Source of the DNA: Pleodorina starrii
Taxonomy: Eukaryota > Chlorophyta > Chlorophyceae > Chlamydomonadales > Volvocaceae
Direction of reading: 5' to 3'
NCBI GenBank assembly: GCA_030267565.1
Contig: BRXU01000009.1
Coordinates: 2,130,001 to 2,194,000 of the forward strand
Length of the DNA: 64,000 bases
Position numbers and translations under genes: made by a program. The notes under the pieces are model-generated. The model did no database searches, was not told the origin of the DNA, and saw only the letters and a list, made by a program, of their open reading frames with translations. Below, one piece after another: positions 22,801-33,186 of this stretch. Every line of letters starts with the position of its first letter. Position 1 is the stretch's first letter.

Positions 22801-25800
22801 CCGCCACCGCCCCCAACAGCAGCTTCGCCGCCGCCTTCGCCGCCGCCGCCGCCGTGCGGCCGAGCTGCGTCGCCGCCCCCGCGTCCGTGGGCCCGCGCAG
22901 CTTCGTCGTTCCCGCCGGCCCCAGCAGCCCCCAGGCGATGGCGGGGACGCCGTTTAGCAGGTATGTACAGTACGCCATAATAACCATTCGCATTTTTCGA
23001 GCACCGCGACGGCCACACATATGGTGTGTGTGTGGTTGTGTACACAATGGTACAGGTATTCTTATTAAGTTCCTTAGCTGTCTTGAACAACGTAATTCAC
23101 TAATGTCATGTTATTCGTTTAGGTACACGATGGACGGGACGCCGGTCGACCCCAGCGCGGGCGCCCGCGACGAGTGGGATGACGCGGTGCTGACAGAGCC
23201 CAACGAATATACGGCAGTGTACGGCAAAGCGCTCCAGGGGCGGTACTACAGCTTCAAGGCGCACCAGACGATTGCCATACACTTCGACAACGTGCGGCGC
23301 GACGGCCGGCTGCAGCAAGTGGGCGGCGCGTTCGAATCGGGACGACTCAACGTCGTCATGGTAAGCAGAACGCTCGTTAAGCCTCGCTGGGAACCTAGTT
23401 CTTCGATTATGCAACTTTTGTATATGTTATATTATTTTGACTTTAATGTCATGTCATCATGGTGTAGTGGAATCACGTCTGTCTCACACACAGGAGGTCC
23501 CCAGATCGAAACTGGGTGATGACATCTCTTCTTCTTGCAAAGAGCTTTTCCAAGGGTGCAGAACGTGACATGAAGAGCAATCAAATGTAGCACGTTAGCG
23601 CAGTGGTTTGATGTTGTCATGCTCTGCACGCGTAACGAGAGAGAGAGAGAGCATGGGAGAGTGAGATGACAGGGTGCGGGTAGTGCCTCACCTCACCTGA
23701 ATGCACAAACCACTTCACCTGCCTCGTGGGACTCTCGCCTACCTCCCTGCCTTCGTTCAGACGCCTCCAACCCCTCCCAGGCCGCCTCCCAGCTTTTCGT
23801 CCTTCCCATTCTCCTCGCTGACTGCTGCTGCCCGCATGTAAAACACACACACCACGCAGGGCCCCTCCGGCTGCGGAAAAAGCACCTTGATTGAACTGCT
23901 GTCGGGCCGCCTGCCCACACACGATCTGGACGCCTTCGAGGTCGCCAACCAGAAGCCCCACGAGCCGCCGGGTGGCGGCGGCGGAACAGGGCGCCGGCTG
24001 CCGCCCGTCAGCCGCCGGTATCAGCACCAGCAGAAAGCGCAGCACCACCACAGCCCGCAGGGAAAGGCCTGCGGGGCCGGCGGCGGTCGCGACGATGGCG
24101 GCGGACAGCGCAAGCAGATCTGCCTCTCGAGAACGAGCTACAGGTGGGTTGGGTCGGTGCCAGCATCGACTCCGGCGCGGGTGCGGGTGCGGGTGCGGTG
24201 CGGGTGCGGGTGTGGCACGGAGATCCCGTTGGTGCTGGGATGTAGTCGGGATGTCTTTGGGTTGGAACTTGGAACTTGGAAGCATTTGCATGTCAGCCGT
24301 CTAAGCCAACCGGCCAGCCATCCGCCTGCAGCCATCCAGTGAGCCCAAAACCAAGCAGCCGAGGGTCGTTAGCCCACCGTAGCATATCCATACTTCCTTG
24401 GCCAACAGAGCCCGCACCCCGCCGCCTGCGTGGTCAAGCGCAGGAGCATGCTGGGCTTCGTCCCCCAGGAGGACATCCTGCACGCCGACCTGACGGTCCA
24501 GTGAGTGCTGTGTGGATGTGTGTGTGGGCAAGGTATGTGGGTGTGTGGGCAAGGTATGTGGGTGTGTGGGCAAGGTATGTGGGTGTGTGGGCAAGGTATG
24601 TGGGTGTGTCTGCAAGGCATGCGGGTGTGTGTGGTCAACGCCAGGGGAGGCGCGGTGGTCCGGGCGCCGCTGCCTGTGTGGTCGCAGGCTGCTGGTGTTG
24701 CTGCTGCTGTATGTATGCATGAAACTTGGGCTGCGTTTGCCATCTAACACTGCTGTCGTGCCGATGTGCCACCGCAGGGAGAACCTGGCCTACAGCGCGA
24801 GGCTCAAGCTGCCCCGTTCTGTGTCGCGCAACGACGTGGACTCCATCATCGATGAGACGCTCGACATGCTGGATATGGAGCACCTGCGACACAGCCGCAC
24901 GGGCAGCGTGGAGCGCAAGTGTATGTGGGGGCGGGGCGTGGGCGGGACGTGGGGAACCGTTGCGACCCACATGCAACCGTTCTTTGTGTGCCTAACGTCA
25001 TCCACGCCCCGTTGACTAACGCCTCCCGCAGCCCTGTCCGGCGGCCAACGGAAACGTGTGAGCATCGGCGTGGAGATTGTGGGCAAGCGGCCGGTCATGT
25101 TCATGGTGAGAACGCAATCCACCTCGGTGTGTGTTTCGTATGCCTCATGTCATACGAGGACAGCGTTGCCTTGGTGGACTGCTTTGCCGTCTCTTATCCC
25201 TTAATGCTTTTTAGAACCAGCTGTGAACACCCGCTCTCCTGGCCACTGCACACAGCATAAGAAACACAAATCAAGTAATCAACACCGCTGCGCAAGTCGA
25301 AGCCAAGACAAGGCAAAGCGCTGCTCCCACGCCCCTTCTCGCCCATCCTCCGTACTCTGCCGGACACCAACTTGCAGGACGAGCCGACCTCGGGCCTGGA
25401 CGCCACGACCTCCTACGAGCTGTGCGTGTTGCTGTCCCAGATCGCAAAGACGTTCCAGATCAACATCATCGCGGTCATTCACCAGCCCAGCTACCGCTGC
25501 TTCCGCCTCTTCGACTGCCTGCTGCTGCTGGGGCGACGCGGGGAACTGACCTTCCACGGCCGGCCCCGAGACTGCGTCACGCACTTTCGGGCGCAGGGCT
25601 ACAGGTAAGGTAATGAAATTGGGTAGTAATGAAATAAATTGGGCACGCACTCCGCAGTGCCCTGAGAAGCGAGGGCACAGCAACTAACGCCATGCGGGTG
25701 ATTGCCTGAGGGCGCAGGGCTGCAGGGAGGTGCGCTCCGAAACCGCGTATGTCTGTATGCCGTATTTTGAAGTTTAGGCCATCGGGCCACGCTGGCCTGC

Positions 25801-28800
25801 TTCGTGAAGTGTGTTCAAGGCCATCGGGCCACGCTGGTCTCTGCCTCGTGACCGCACATCACAAGCGCATGTCCGGGCTCACGATCGACCGATCCGCTCC
25901 CGCTGTTGTTCGTACTGCAGGGTCGTACTGAAGGACTGCGCCGAAACCATACTGGACATCGTATACCGACACCCGGTGAGCGGGCCGCCTCGTTCGTTTG
26001 GTCGTTTGGACGTCGATACGTATGTAGTACAGTGCCGTACCACGTACTGCGGATCGACGCCCGCGGAGCTGCACGCGGCTCTCAACGCATGCGGCTTTTT
26101 TGCTTTCATTTGTCGGGGCATGTACAACAACCCCTCTCAGTCCTCTCGGCAACAGACGGCGCGCGCATTGTTTTACGTGGGTGCCGACCTGTCCTTCTCA
26201 GTTCTCACACGTCCTGCCAAGGCAAGGGAAAGCGCCTCGTCCGATGGGTGACCCCTGGTCCCCTGCCCAGCGCCGTGTACCGGCACGCCACAGCTTCGCG
26301 GAATCCATGACAATTTGTTTGCTTGTTGCGCGTCTATCTCACTCCCCGTCATCTGCCACCAACCCATTCTTCGCAAATTCGCAATGCACGCAGCTGGGGA
26401 TGACGTCACCGGAGCCGTCAGCAAGGTGCGTTCTCAGAAGCGGTTCCAGAAGCGGTCTCAGAAGCGGTTCCAGAAGCGGTTCCAGAAGCGGTTCCAGAAG
26501 CTGCGGTTGGGGATTCGTGCCGGGGCGCCGGGGTGTGCCTACACACACAGGGTTCGGGCTTCGGGGCCTGCGCATGCGCCCAGGGTTTGTTCCATCATCC
26601 CGGGACTTCACAATGCAATTTTTCTCCAGAGACGCACCTGCCTCGTTGGCGGCACTTAGGGTTTGCCTCCTCAGCCACGCGCTTCCCTTTGCCGGCCGAC
26701 CGCCAGCGCTCCGGTCCTGATCTGACCGGACCCGGATGTCGCCGTTAGGAATGGGAGTATGGGACGAGGGCGCGTGGCGCCCAACCCGGAGCGTACTCTA
26801 GCTGTGTGTGGGTGCACCTTGCAGTTCTTGCTGTGTCCGCTGTGTCCGCTGCCGGGCCGTGTCCACCCTACGGTACCTTGATTCCTGTGTCTTTCCCGTC
26901 CGCTGTTTCCAAATCGCCCAATGCCATCAGAGGACGGATCGAGCTGGTCATCAAACCGGTGAGTGTGCTGAGTTTGAGTTTGCTGAATCTGCTGAGTGCG
27001 CGAGTGCGTGCGTGCGTGTGTGCGTGCGTACTGGGCAGGTTCCCGATTGTTGCTGTTGTCGTTGTTGTTGTGGTTGTTACAGGGGCCAGATTCCCAGGTA
27101 GCGAGAGGTGAGCCAAAATTCACCCGAGTTCAGCTTCCGAACGGTGGTACAGAACACCGCCCTCGCTAGCCCCTCACCAGCCCGCGCCCCGGCGTTCCGG
27201 CAGCGGAGTCGGCTTCTGACGTACACAAATGACGCTTACTCGTACTCGTACTGATGAACTTGCACTATATCAGGAAGGGAAGATTGATGAAAAATCACGT
27301 TCCAAGTACATACCTGCTTCCGTTGGCCAACCACCAACCGTCCTTCTGCTTTCACCCTGGCTGAATTCCGTTACCGCTTTCCTTATTTGTACCTTTCTCC
27401 AAATACGCCGCTGCGTCAATGCGCCATTTCGCCGTTCCCCCGTCTCCCCGTTTCCAAACCAGGCGGGCGCTGCGGCCCTGGAGAGCGCAGCCGCGGAGGG
27501 GCCCCAGACCGCGGATAGCGTCTACAGCGTGTCCTGGAGCCCGGACGGCAGCACTCTCGCGCTGGGCACTGGCGACGGCACGCTACAGCTGTGCGACGCC
27601 GCCAGCGCCGAGTGTGTTGCGCAGCTCAAGGTGATTCGGCACCCGTCTGCTGCTCACTTCATGTGCCGCGCTTCGCCGTGCCTGCTGCCGACTAAGTACG
27701 GCCGTTGAGGAACTCGGCCCGGTGGGATATTCGCAGTTTCGCACGTTCTGAGAAGCATCATGAAATGTATTGCCATGCGCCCCTGTCTGTGGCTCGCGGG
27801 TGCAGGGCCACTCGAACTGCGTGCGCAGCGTGTGCTGGCGGCCGTGCGGTTTCGGAGCGGCGCAGCTGGTCAGCGGCGGAGACGACCTTTCGCTGCGGCT
27901 GTGGCGCCACGACGCCTCCGTCTCCGCAGAGCTGGCGGCGGCAGCCGGCGGTACGGCGACGGCGGCAGCGGCGGGCGGCTCCTGTACCGCGACCTTCGAG
28001 GTGCGCCATCATACTATACGGCAACCCCGCACCGCCCCAATCTCTCGCACAATCACAATCACAATGTGCCCCATGTGCCCCATGGAGTGCAGGGCCACTC
28101 GCGCGTCGTGACCTGCGTCACTTGGAGTCCGGATGGCCGCTTCATGGCGAGCGCCGGCAGCTGGGACAAGACCGTGCGGCTGTGGGACCCCGCCAGCTCA
28201 CACAGCATTGCAACCCTGGTGCGCAGAGGTGTAGATGGACCCACGGGTCGCTCGTAACGGCTCGTTCCTTGTATATACGGTAAAACGACTACCTTCAGCG
28301 GGCGGCACAGTCCATTAGGGGCGGCACACCCGGAGCAGCGAGTGTGAATGGATGGCTGTGAGTCTGCCTGCCTGCCTGCCTGACGAACTGACTCGAGATG
28401 ACCTCGCCTTCCTTCATTCCCTCTTGGGCGGGTGGACAGTTGTCCTGCTGGCGACCTCTTCCATTCGCATCCGCGACTCGACGACTGGTGCCCAGCAGCT
28501 GAGCCGCTCGCGCCCCCCTTAACCCCCACCGGCTCCCGCAGGAGCACCGGCACGCGGTGAGTGCGGTTGCCTGGAGCCCGGACGGCAAGCGCCTGGCCAG
28601 CGGCAGCAACGGCGGCGCGGTGTGGCTGTGGGAGACGGAGCGGTGCAAATGCACGGCCACGCTCAAGGTCGGTGCGGTCTTGTCGTCACGCGCGGGGATG
28701 GCAGCAGGGAAGGCTACTCCTGGCTACCGCTTGAGGGATGAGGGTAGCGTCCCTTCGCTATCCGCGGTATATTTTATTTCATTTTATTTTATTTCATTTC

Positions 28801-29459
28801 ATTTCTTTATTTTATTTCTTTTATGATTTTATTCATTTTATTATTATATTTTTCATTTTGTATTTTATCCACTGATCCATGCCGACCGGGGAGGAGGAGG
28901 AGGGAGGGGGGCTTTTCGATGAGCGCAAAGGGATACGTTGCGTTCGGTTGCGTTGGGCGGGCTGCGTATACCGCGCCGAGGAACGCGGGAGCGCCCCACC
29001 AGGGGGCGGCTCTGCGGGGCATATGGGGCATGTTCGTCCGTTGGCAGTTGGTGGCGGTTTGTCGCTGGAAGCGCTTTGGCGTGTGTGGCGTGGCTTTGTC
29101 TGGTTTGGTTGAGTTTGGTCGCTCTATGCTCTTGCCGGCACATGGGCGTAGATGGGGGTTCGCAATGGATGGGACCCACGATGGAACCCACGCCCTGACA
29201 TCCGGATGTGTCCCGCCCCGCCCCTCCTCGTCCCGCCCCGCCCCGCCCGCCGCGCCCCTTCCCCTTTCCTCCGCAGGGCCACACAGACTGGGTTCGCAGC
29301 GTCTCCTGGGCCCTCAACTCGCGCAACCTCGTGAGCGGCAGCAGCGACCGAACCGTCCGGTTGTGGGATGCGGTGACGCGGGAGTGCCTCGCCATTCTGG
29401 AGGTACGAATGACATGGGTGGCTTACTGTTGCTGTTATTGTTGCTGTTATTGCTGTGGT

Positions 29460-29494
<35 letters not shown>

Positions 29495-32400
29495 ACAGGC
29501 TGGCTGGTTGGCTGGCTGGCTGGCTGACTCGCCGCCTGACTTGCCGGCTGACGGCGACGTGCATGTGTGTTTGTGTCACCTGTCGTGTGCGTGGCATGTA
29601 TGTGACTGTGGCACTCAGGGCCACGAGAGCTACATCACCTCGGTGGCCTGGAGACCTGGGGGCAACCTGGTGGCTAGTGGCAGCGGAGATCGCTGCGTGC
29701 GGCTGTGGGACGCGGCGACCGGGACGTGCATGGCGACACTGCAGGTGGGTGGGGCGCTGGATGGGCGGGTGGGATAGGCACTCCCTGCATATCACGAAAC
29801 CCCGGGGGGGGAGAACCTCTCCCTCCCGGCCCCCTAGCCGCGCGCAAACCTACAGTGTCCATTACCGGCACACTGTTCACGGTATCCTAAAATCCGCGAG
29901 AAACATCGACCACCCCCAACACACAGGGCCACACGGGCGCAGTGACCAGCGTCGCGTGGACCTCCGACGGCTCTTCATTGGCCAGCGGCAGCAGCGACGG
30001 CACGGTACGGGTGTGGGATCCGGTCAGCGGCTCCGCCAAGCTGTCGTACGCCGCCAAGCTGCACCAGGTAGGGGTGGCTTGCCGGTGCAGCGGATCGTGC
30101 TCGTTGGGTTCATGTATGTATGTGTGTGTGTTGCACGGCGTTGTTGGTGCCCTCCCCGGCCCCGCGCTGTTGTTCTCAAACGACGTTTCCTATACGGCGC
30201 CGACGTTTCCTATGCGACGTTTCCTGTGCATATGGACGCCGCCTTTTCCTTGGTGGGTTGCTGCTGGTTTCGTAACCCTACGTGGTACTGCCACATCTCT
30301 GCCACACACATACACACCCCTGCTTCCGCTTGCCTGCTACGCTGCACGCTGTTGGCGTTTTTGGGGCGCAACGCGCCCGCGGCCCCCCCGCCTCTCCACG
30401 GCACGCAGGCGGGTGGATCCGCGGGTGCATCGGGCTGCGGTCTTGGCGGCTGGCTGCGGCGGTGGGCCCGGGGGACAGACAGGTGCGACCACGATGCGGC
30501 GCAGTGCAGTGCAGTGCAGTGCAGTGCAGTGCAGTGCAGTGCAGTGCAGTGCGGTGCGGTGCGGCCTTTGAGTGTGTGGTTGGCGAGTTTTGATGCAAAC
30601 ATATCTTTCTGCGTGCCTCATGATGGGAACGGCCGCGCGCGCACGGCACCACGCGGGGGTACTGCAAGACACCTCGGGGGTTTGCGTCTTTCTCTTTCTG
30701 CCTGCACTTCCAACCCACCCTTCCCATTCCCTCCAAACCCCACCTTACCCGCCCAACACACGCCCCACACCCGCCCCTCACTGCCCTCCACTGTCCCCAA
30801 CAACCTCAGCCCCCTTCCAACCTTAAGCCCTCCTCCCCAACCCGCCTTCCCCTCGATCCCTTCGCCCCAACCCGACCTCCTCCCAAACCCGCCATTCCTC
30901 CCACCTCGCCACATTGCCACCTCGCCACCTCGCCTCCACGACGCGCGGCACGCAGCCAGACGCCTCGCGACGTGCAGCTGGCCTGCCTCATCCACCGCAA
31001 CCTGGTCAAGTCCTCGCGCGTGTCCCTGGGTGCCACCCTTCTCGACGTGTTGTACCTTCAGATCGCGGCCCTCATCGTGGGGTGCATCCAGGTGTGCGGT
31101 TGTTGGTGCGGTTGCAGTTGGGTGGCGGCTGATGGTTGATGGTTAAATGAATCGGTTGTGTACAGTGGTTATTGCCGTTAATGTTTATTACAATGTGTGT
31201 GTTCATGTGTGTGCAGGGCTCCTCCTGGGGTCCCTCCAAGGTTCCCTCCAACTTCGTGATGGCCTACCTGGTGCTGTCCATGTTGGCGGCAGTGACCCAC
31301 CTGAGGACCTTCTCCGTGTCGCGGATGGTGCAGGTGCGGGGGAGGGGGAGGGGGCGGGGCGGGGGGACTGATAGAGGAGAGACCACAGCAGGGCGGCGGC
31401 GGGGGGAAGCGGATGGTGGAGGTACGGGCCGGGGATGGGGGCTGTACATGGTGGGGGCTATATGTATATATATGGCATTTGTTGTTACAGTAGTGGGCAA
31501 TAAGGATCCCCCTTCCCTCCCCCCGCCATGCACACACACACACACACAAATACACACACCCGCAGTGCCAACGACGCATCTTTCTCTCATCCTCGATCCC
31601 ATCCCCACGCACATGCATACACACAAGCACATGCGCCACCCACGCGCCCGTCCCTTTGGCCCATATCCATCCGCCGCACACCCGCAGTTGTACGAGCGCA
31701 TGTCCGGCGTGTCCGTGTGCGCCACCTTCCTCTCCTCCAACATCACCGACCTCGGCTGGCTCTTCGTCTCGCCCGCCGTCTACTTCTCCATCTACTTCTT
31801 CATCAACTCGCCGCAAGCCGGCTTCTCTTCCTTCTACGTGTTGGGCTTCCTGGTCTGCTGGTGGAGCTCCGGACTGAGTTACGTCATCTCCACATCCATC
31901 ATGCCGCACCAGGCAAGCCGCGGGAGATTTTTTGAGCGAAGAAAAAATGCCAGAACCAGTAGATGAGAGCGCGGGAAATGCTGAGGCTGCCCGCCTTACT
32001 GCCTGCCTGCGTGCCTGTCTGACGCCTTGCTGCTGCCTGTCTGCCTGCCTTACGCCTGCATTTGCCCCCCTGCCTGCCCTCCTGCCCACCCACCGCCCAC
32101 CCACCGTTCCACCGCCCCGCAGCACCACACCACAGTGGCCGTCATCGGGACTCTCATCATGGGCGCCTTCCTGCACGGCCTGTCGCCCTCCATCGCCTCC
32201 TCCCGACACTCCGTGGTGGAACTGGTGCTGGGACTCAGCTACAGCCGCTGGACCATGGAGGCCATCACGATACAGGTGGGTGCGTGATGGGGTGCGTGGT
32301 GGGGTGGTGCGTGATGGGGTGCGTGGTGGGGTGGTGGGTGGTGGGGTGCGTGATGGGGGGTGGGTGGTGGGGTGCGTGATGGGGTGGTGCGTGATGGGGT

Positions 32401-33186
32401 GGTGCGTGGTGGGGTGGTGGGTGGTGGGGTGCGTGAGGGGGTGGTGGGATAGGGCCCCCAGAGTCCAGACCATGGAAGGAGCAGTACAGGTAGGGCCAGC
32501 TGGCCGTGCTGGCGCATGTGGCATGTCCTCTGGCGCGCAGGATGGATGGATGGATGGATGGACGCATGCAGTCAGCGAGCCCCCGCACACACGCGCATGC
32601 ATCGTGCCTTTGCCCCAACCCCCAAGCCTGCTGATTCTGCCTCTCATGCCTGCTGGGCCTGCTGGGTTCACACCACACACCACACACACCACACCTCGGC
32701 CGCTGTAGGAGCTCCGGAGCGGTGACCATTACGCGTGGAATGAGGCGGTGGCGGTTCAGAGCAGCATCGGCGTCTGCGGCTTGGACCGGGTGCTTTCCAA
32801 GCTAGGTATGTACGGCACGGTACGGCGGAGTACGGCGCGGGTTGCGGCCACACACACACGCGCACGCACATGTGGAGGATGACGAAATGATGACGATAAC
32901 GGTACTTGTACTATTCTTCGACTAAGCTTGCACGCCTACCCCTCGAACGCACGTGCCCGCACTGCAAGCAGGGGGTGGCAGCGGGGATTCCGTCAGTGAG
33001 GACGAGGCGCTGGGCTTCCTGCAGTTGTGGCGGTCGTACGAGTACGGCTACTGCGAACAGTACTACTCACGCGCCAAAACGGTGCTGTTTTGCATGGGCT
33101 TCGGGATGCGGCTGGTGGCTTGGATACAGATGAAGTTTTTAAAGCTGTGGATTGACGAGGCGAGTGTAAACTGTTTAATAAAATAA
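16886..33186 (+). CDS. ABCG24/28-like half-transporter with a seven-blade WD40 propeller between ATPase and membrane domain
   Basis: Predicted ABCG exporter, ~1,759 residues. Exons: 16886-17020, 17732-17940, 18219-18318, 18680-18859, 19079-19282, 19503-19817, 20388-20525, 21282-21382, 21792-21887, 22080-22290, 22488-22960, 23123-23360, 23860-24143, 24411-24500, 24778-24920, 25032-25105, 25378-25604, 25921-25975, 26394-26425, 26931-26958, seven WD40 exons 27463-30067, then 30960-31091, 31217-31333, 31688-31912, 32123-32275, 32709-32805, 32972-33186. The start gives a signal peptide (PALLPLLLLLQLL). A Cys-rich ectodomain (GYCP/YCPEG units) and one membrane helix follow, then Walker A GPSGCGKST (~801), Q-loop VPQEDIL, signature LSGGQRKR (~974), Walker B/D-loop MDEPTSGLDA and H-loop IHQPS, then the propeller and the ABC2 domain. 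Phases agree throughout. Exon 1, the tiny exons 26394-26958 and the C-terminus are least certain. A GC-AG splice at 33159 could join an alternative tail at 33493-33561. A small exon near 20967-21005 is possible. Confidence 0.8.
17151..17225. repeat. Hairpin, 18-bp perfect stem, 39-nt loop
   Basis: Arms 17151-17168 and 17208-17225 (core GCGGTTCCCTTGCTTGT) are exact reverse complements. The element lies in the first intron of the ABCG-WD40 model. GGGGCCCTGAG occurs both in the loop and again just downstream. Confidence 0.85.
18493..18543 (+). repeat. Dispersed ~40-bp element, copy 1 (core CGCTGCGGAATC)
   Basis: Best-preserved copy of a short repeat that recurs in at least twelve introns. Together with 61400-61446 it shares about 46 of 48 aligned bases, starting at TCGCTAA and ending at CTTCTTTTTACCC. 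Confidence 0.75.
20303..20335 (+). repeat. Dispersed ~40-bp element, copy 2
   Basis: CCCTCCGCTGCGGTATCG followed by a T-rich tail and TACCC. It sits in the intron before the ABCG exon at 20388. Confidence 0.6.
20821..20841 (+). repeat. Dispersed 'CTGGAGCCCACTGTAAC' motif
   Basis: A 21-bp motif whose reverse complement recurs with one mismatch at 22481-22501. Shorter direct copies occur at 20907-20926 and 4193-4217, and an inverted partial copy near 33418-33436. Confidence 0.55.
23453..23523 (+). tRNA. tRNA-Val (anticodon CAC) or tRNA-derived element
   Basis: A 71-nt cloverleaf can be drawn. The acceptor stem GTCATCA/TGATGAC is 7 bp and perfect. The D-arm contains GTGTAGTGG. The anticodon stem TCTGT/ACAGG carries the loop CTCACAC, giving anticodon CAC (Val). 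The T-stem is CCCAG/CTGGG. The T-loop is ATCGAAA, so position 54 is A where T is near-universal, and the D-loop is about one base short. A T-rich stretch follows (TCTCTTCTTCTT), as for Pol III termination. It lies on the sense strand inside an intron of the ABCG-WD40 gene. A tRNA-derived SINE head is the main alternative. Confidence 0.65.
24518..24632 (+). repeat. 21-bp minisatellite reiterating a splice-donor-like AAGGTATGT
   Basis: Four exact and one diverged copy of GTGTGTGGGCAAGGTATGTG plus one G. The array starts about 17 bp after the true donor at 24500. Each unit contains AAG|GTATGT, a good match to a 5' splice site. Confidence 0.85.
28742..28866. repeat. AT-rich TTTAT/TTTCATT simple repeat
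   Basis: An abrupt AT island of TTTTATTTCATT-type units within a GC-rich intron between WD40 exons 4 and 5. Its left end (CGTCCCTTCGCT, then CGGTAT) resembles the dispersed CCGCTGCGGTATC element. Confidence 0.8.
29457..29530. repeat. (GGCT)n tetranucleotide repeat
   Basis: Two runs of GGCT/GGTT units separated by AACA, in the intron between WD40 exons 5 and 6 of the ABCG gene. Confidence 0.9.
30498..30568. repeat. (GCAGT)n pentanucleotide repeat
   Basis: About eleven GCAGT units grading into GCGGT. It lies in the intron joining the WD40 block to the membrane-domain exons. Confidence 0.9.
32278..32450. repeat. GTGGGGTGCGTGATGGG minisatellite
   Basis: Imperfect units of GGGGTGGTGCGTGATG and GGGGTGGTGGGTGGT fill the intron after the ABCG exon ending at 32275. 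Confidence 0.85.

Larger units (their letters stand above)
27463..30067 (+). other. Seven WD40 exons inside the ABCG gene
   Basis: Exons 27463-27630, 27806-28000, 28093-28218, 28542-28667, 29277-29402, 29619-29744 and 29927-30067 each encode one WD40 blade. Each starts at or near the GH dipeptide (EH in blade 4) and runs past the WD dipeptide (for example VRLWD). All introns are phase 0. Blades 3-6 are exactly 126 nt (42 residues). Seven blades make one complete beta-propeller. There is no start or stop codon of its own: the frame enters in phase 0 from the exon ending at 26958 and leaves in phase 0 into the first membrane-domain exon at 30960. Confidence 0.8.

Noticed and set aside
31178..32692. 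504-residue open frame on the minus strand
   Set aside because: It is the antisense shadow of the ABCG membrane-domain exons and their minisatellite introns. It has no domain and is dominated by PTTHH-type repeats.
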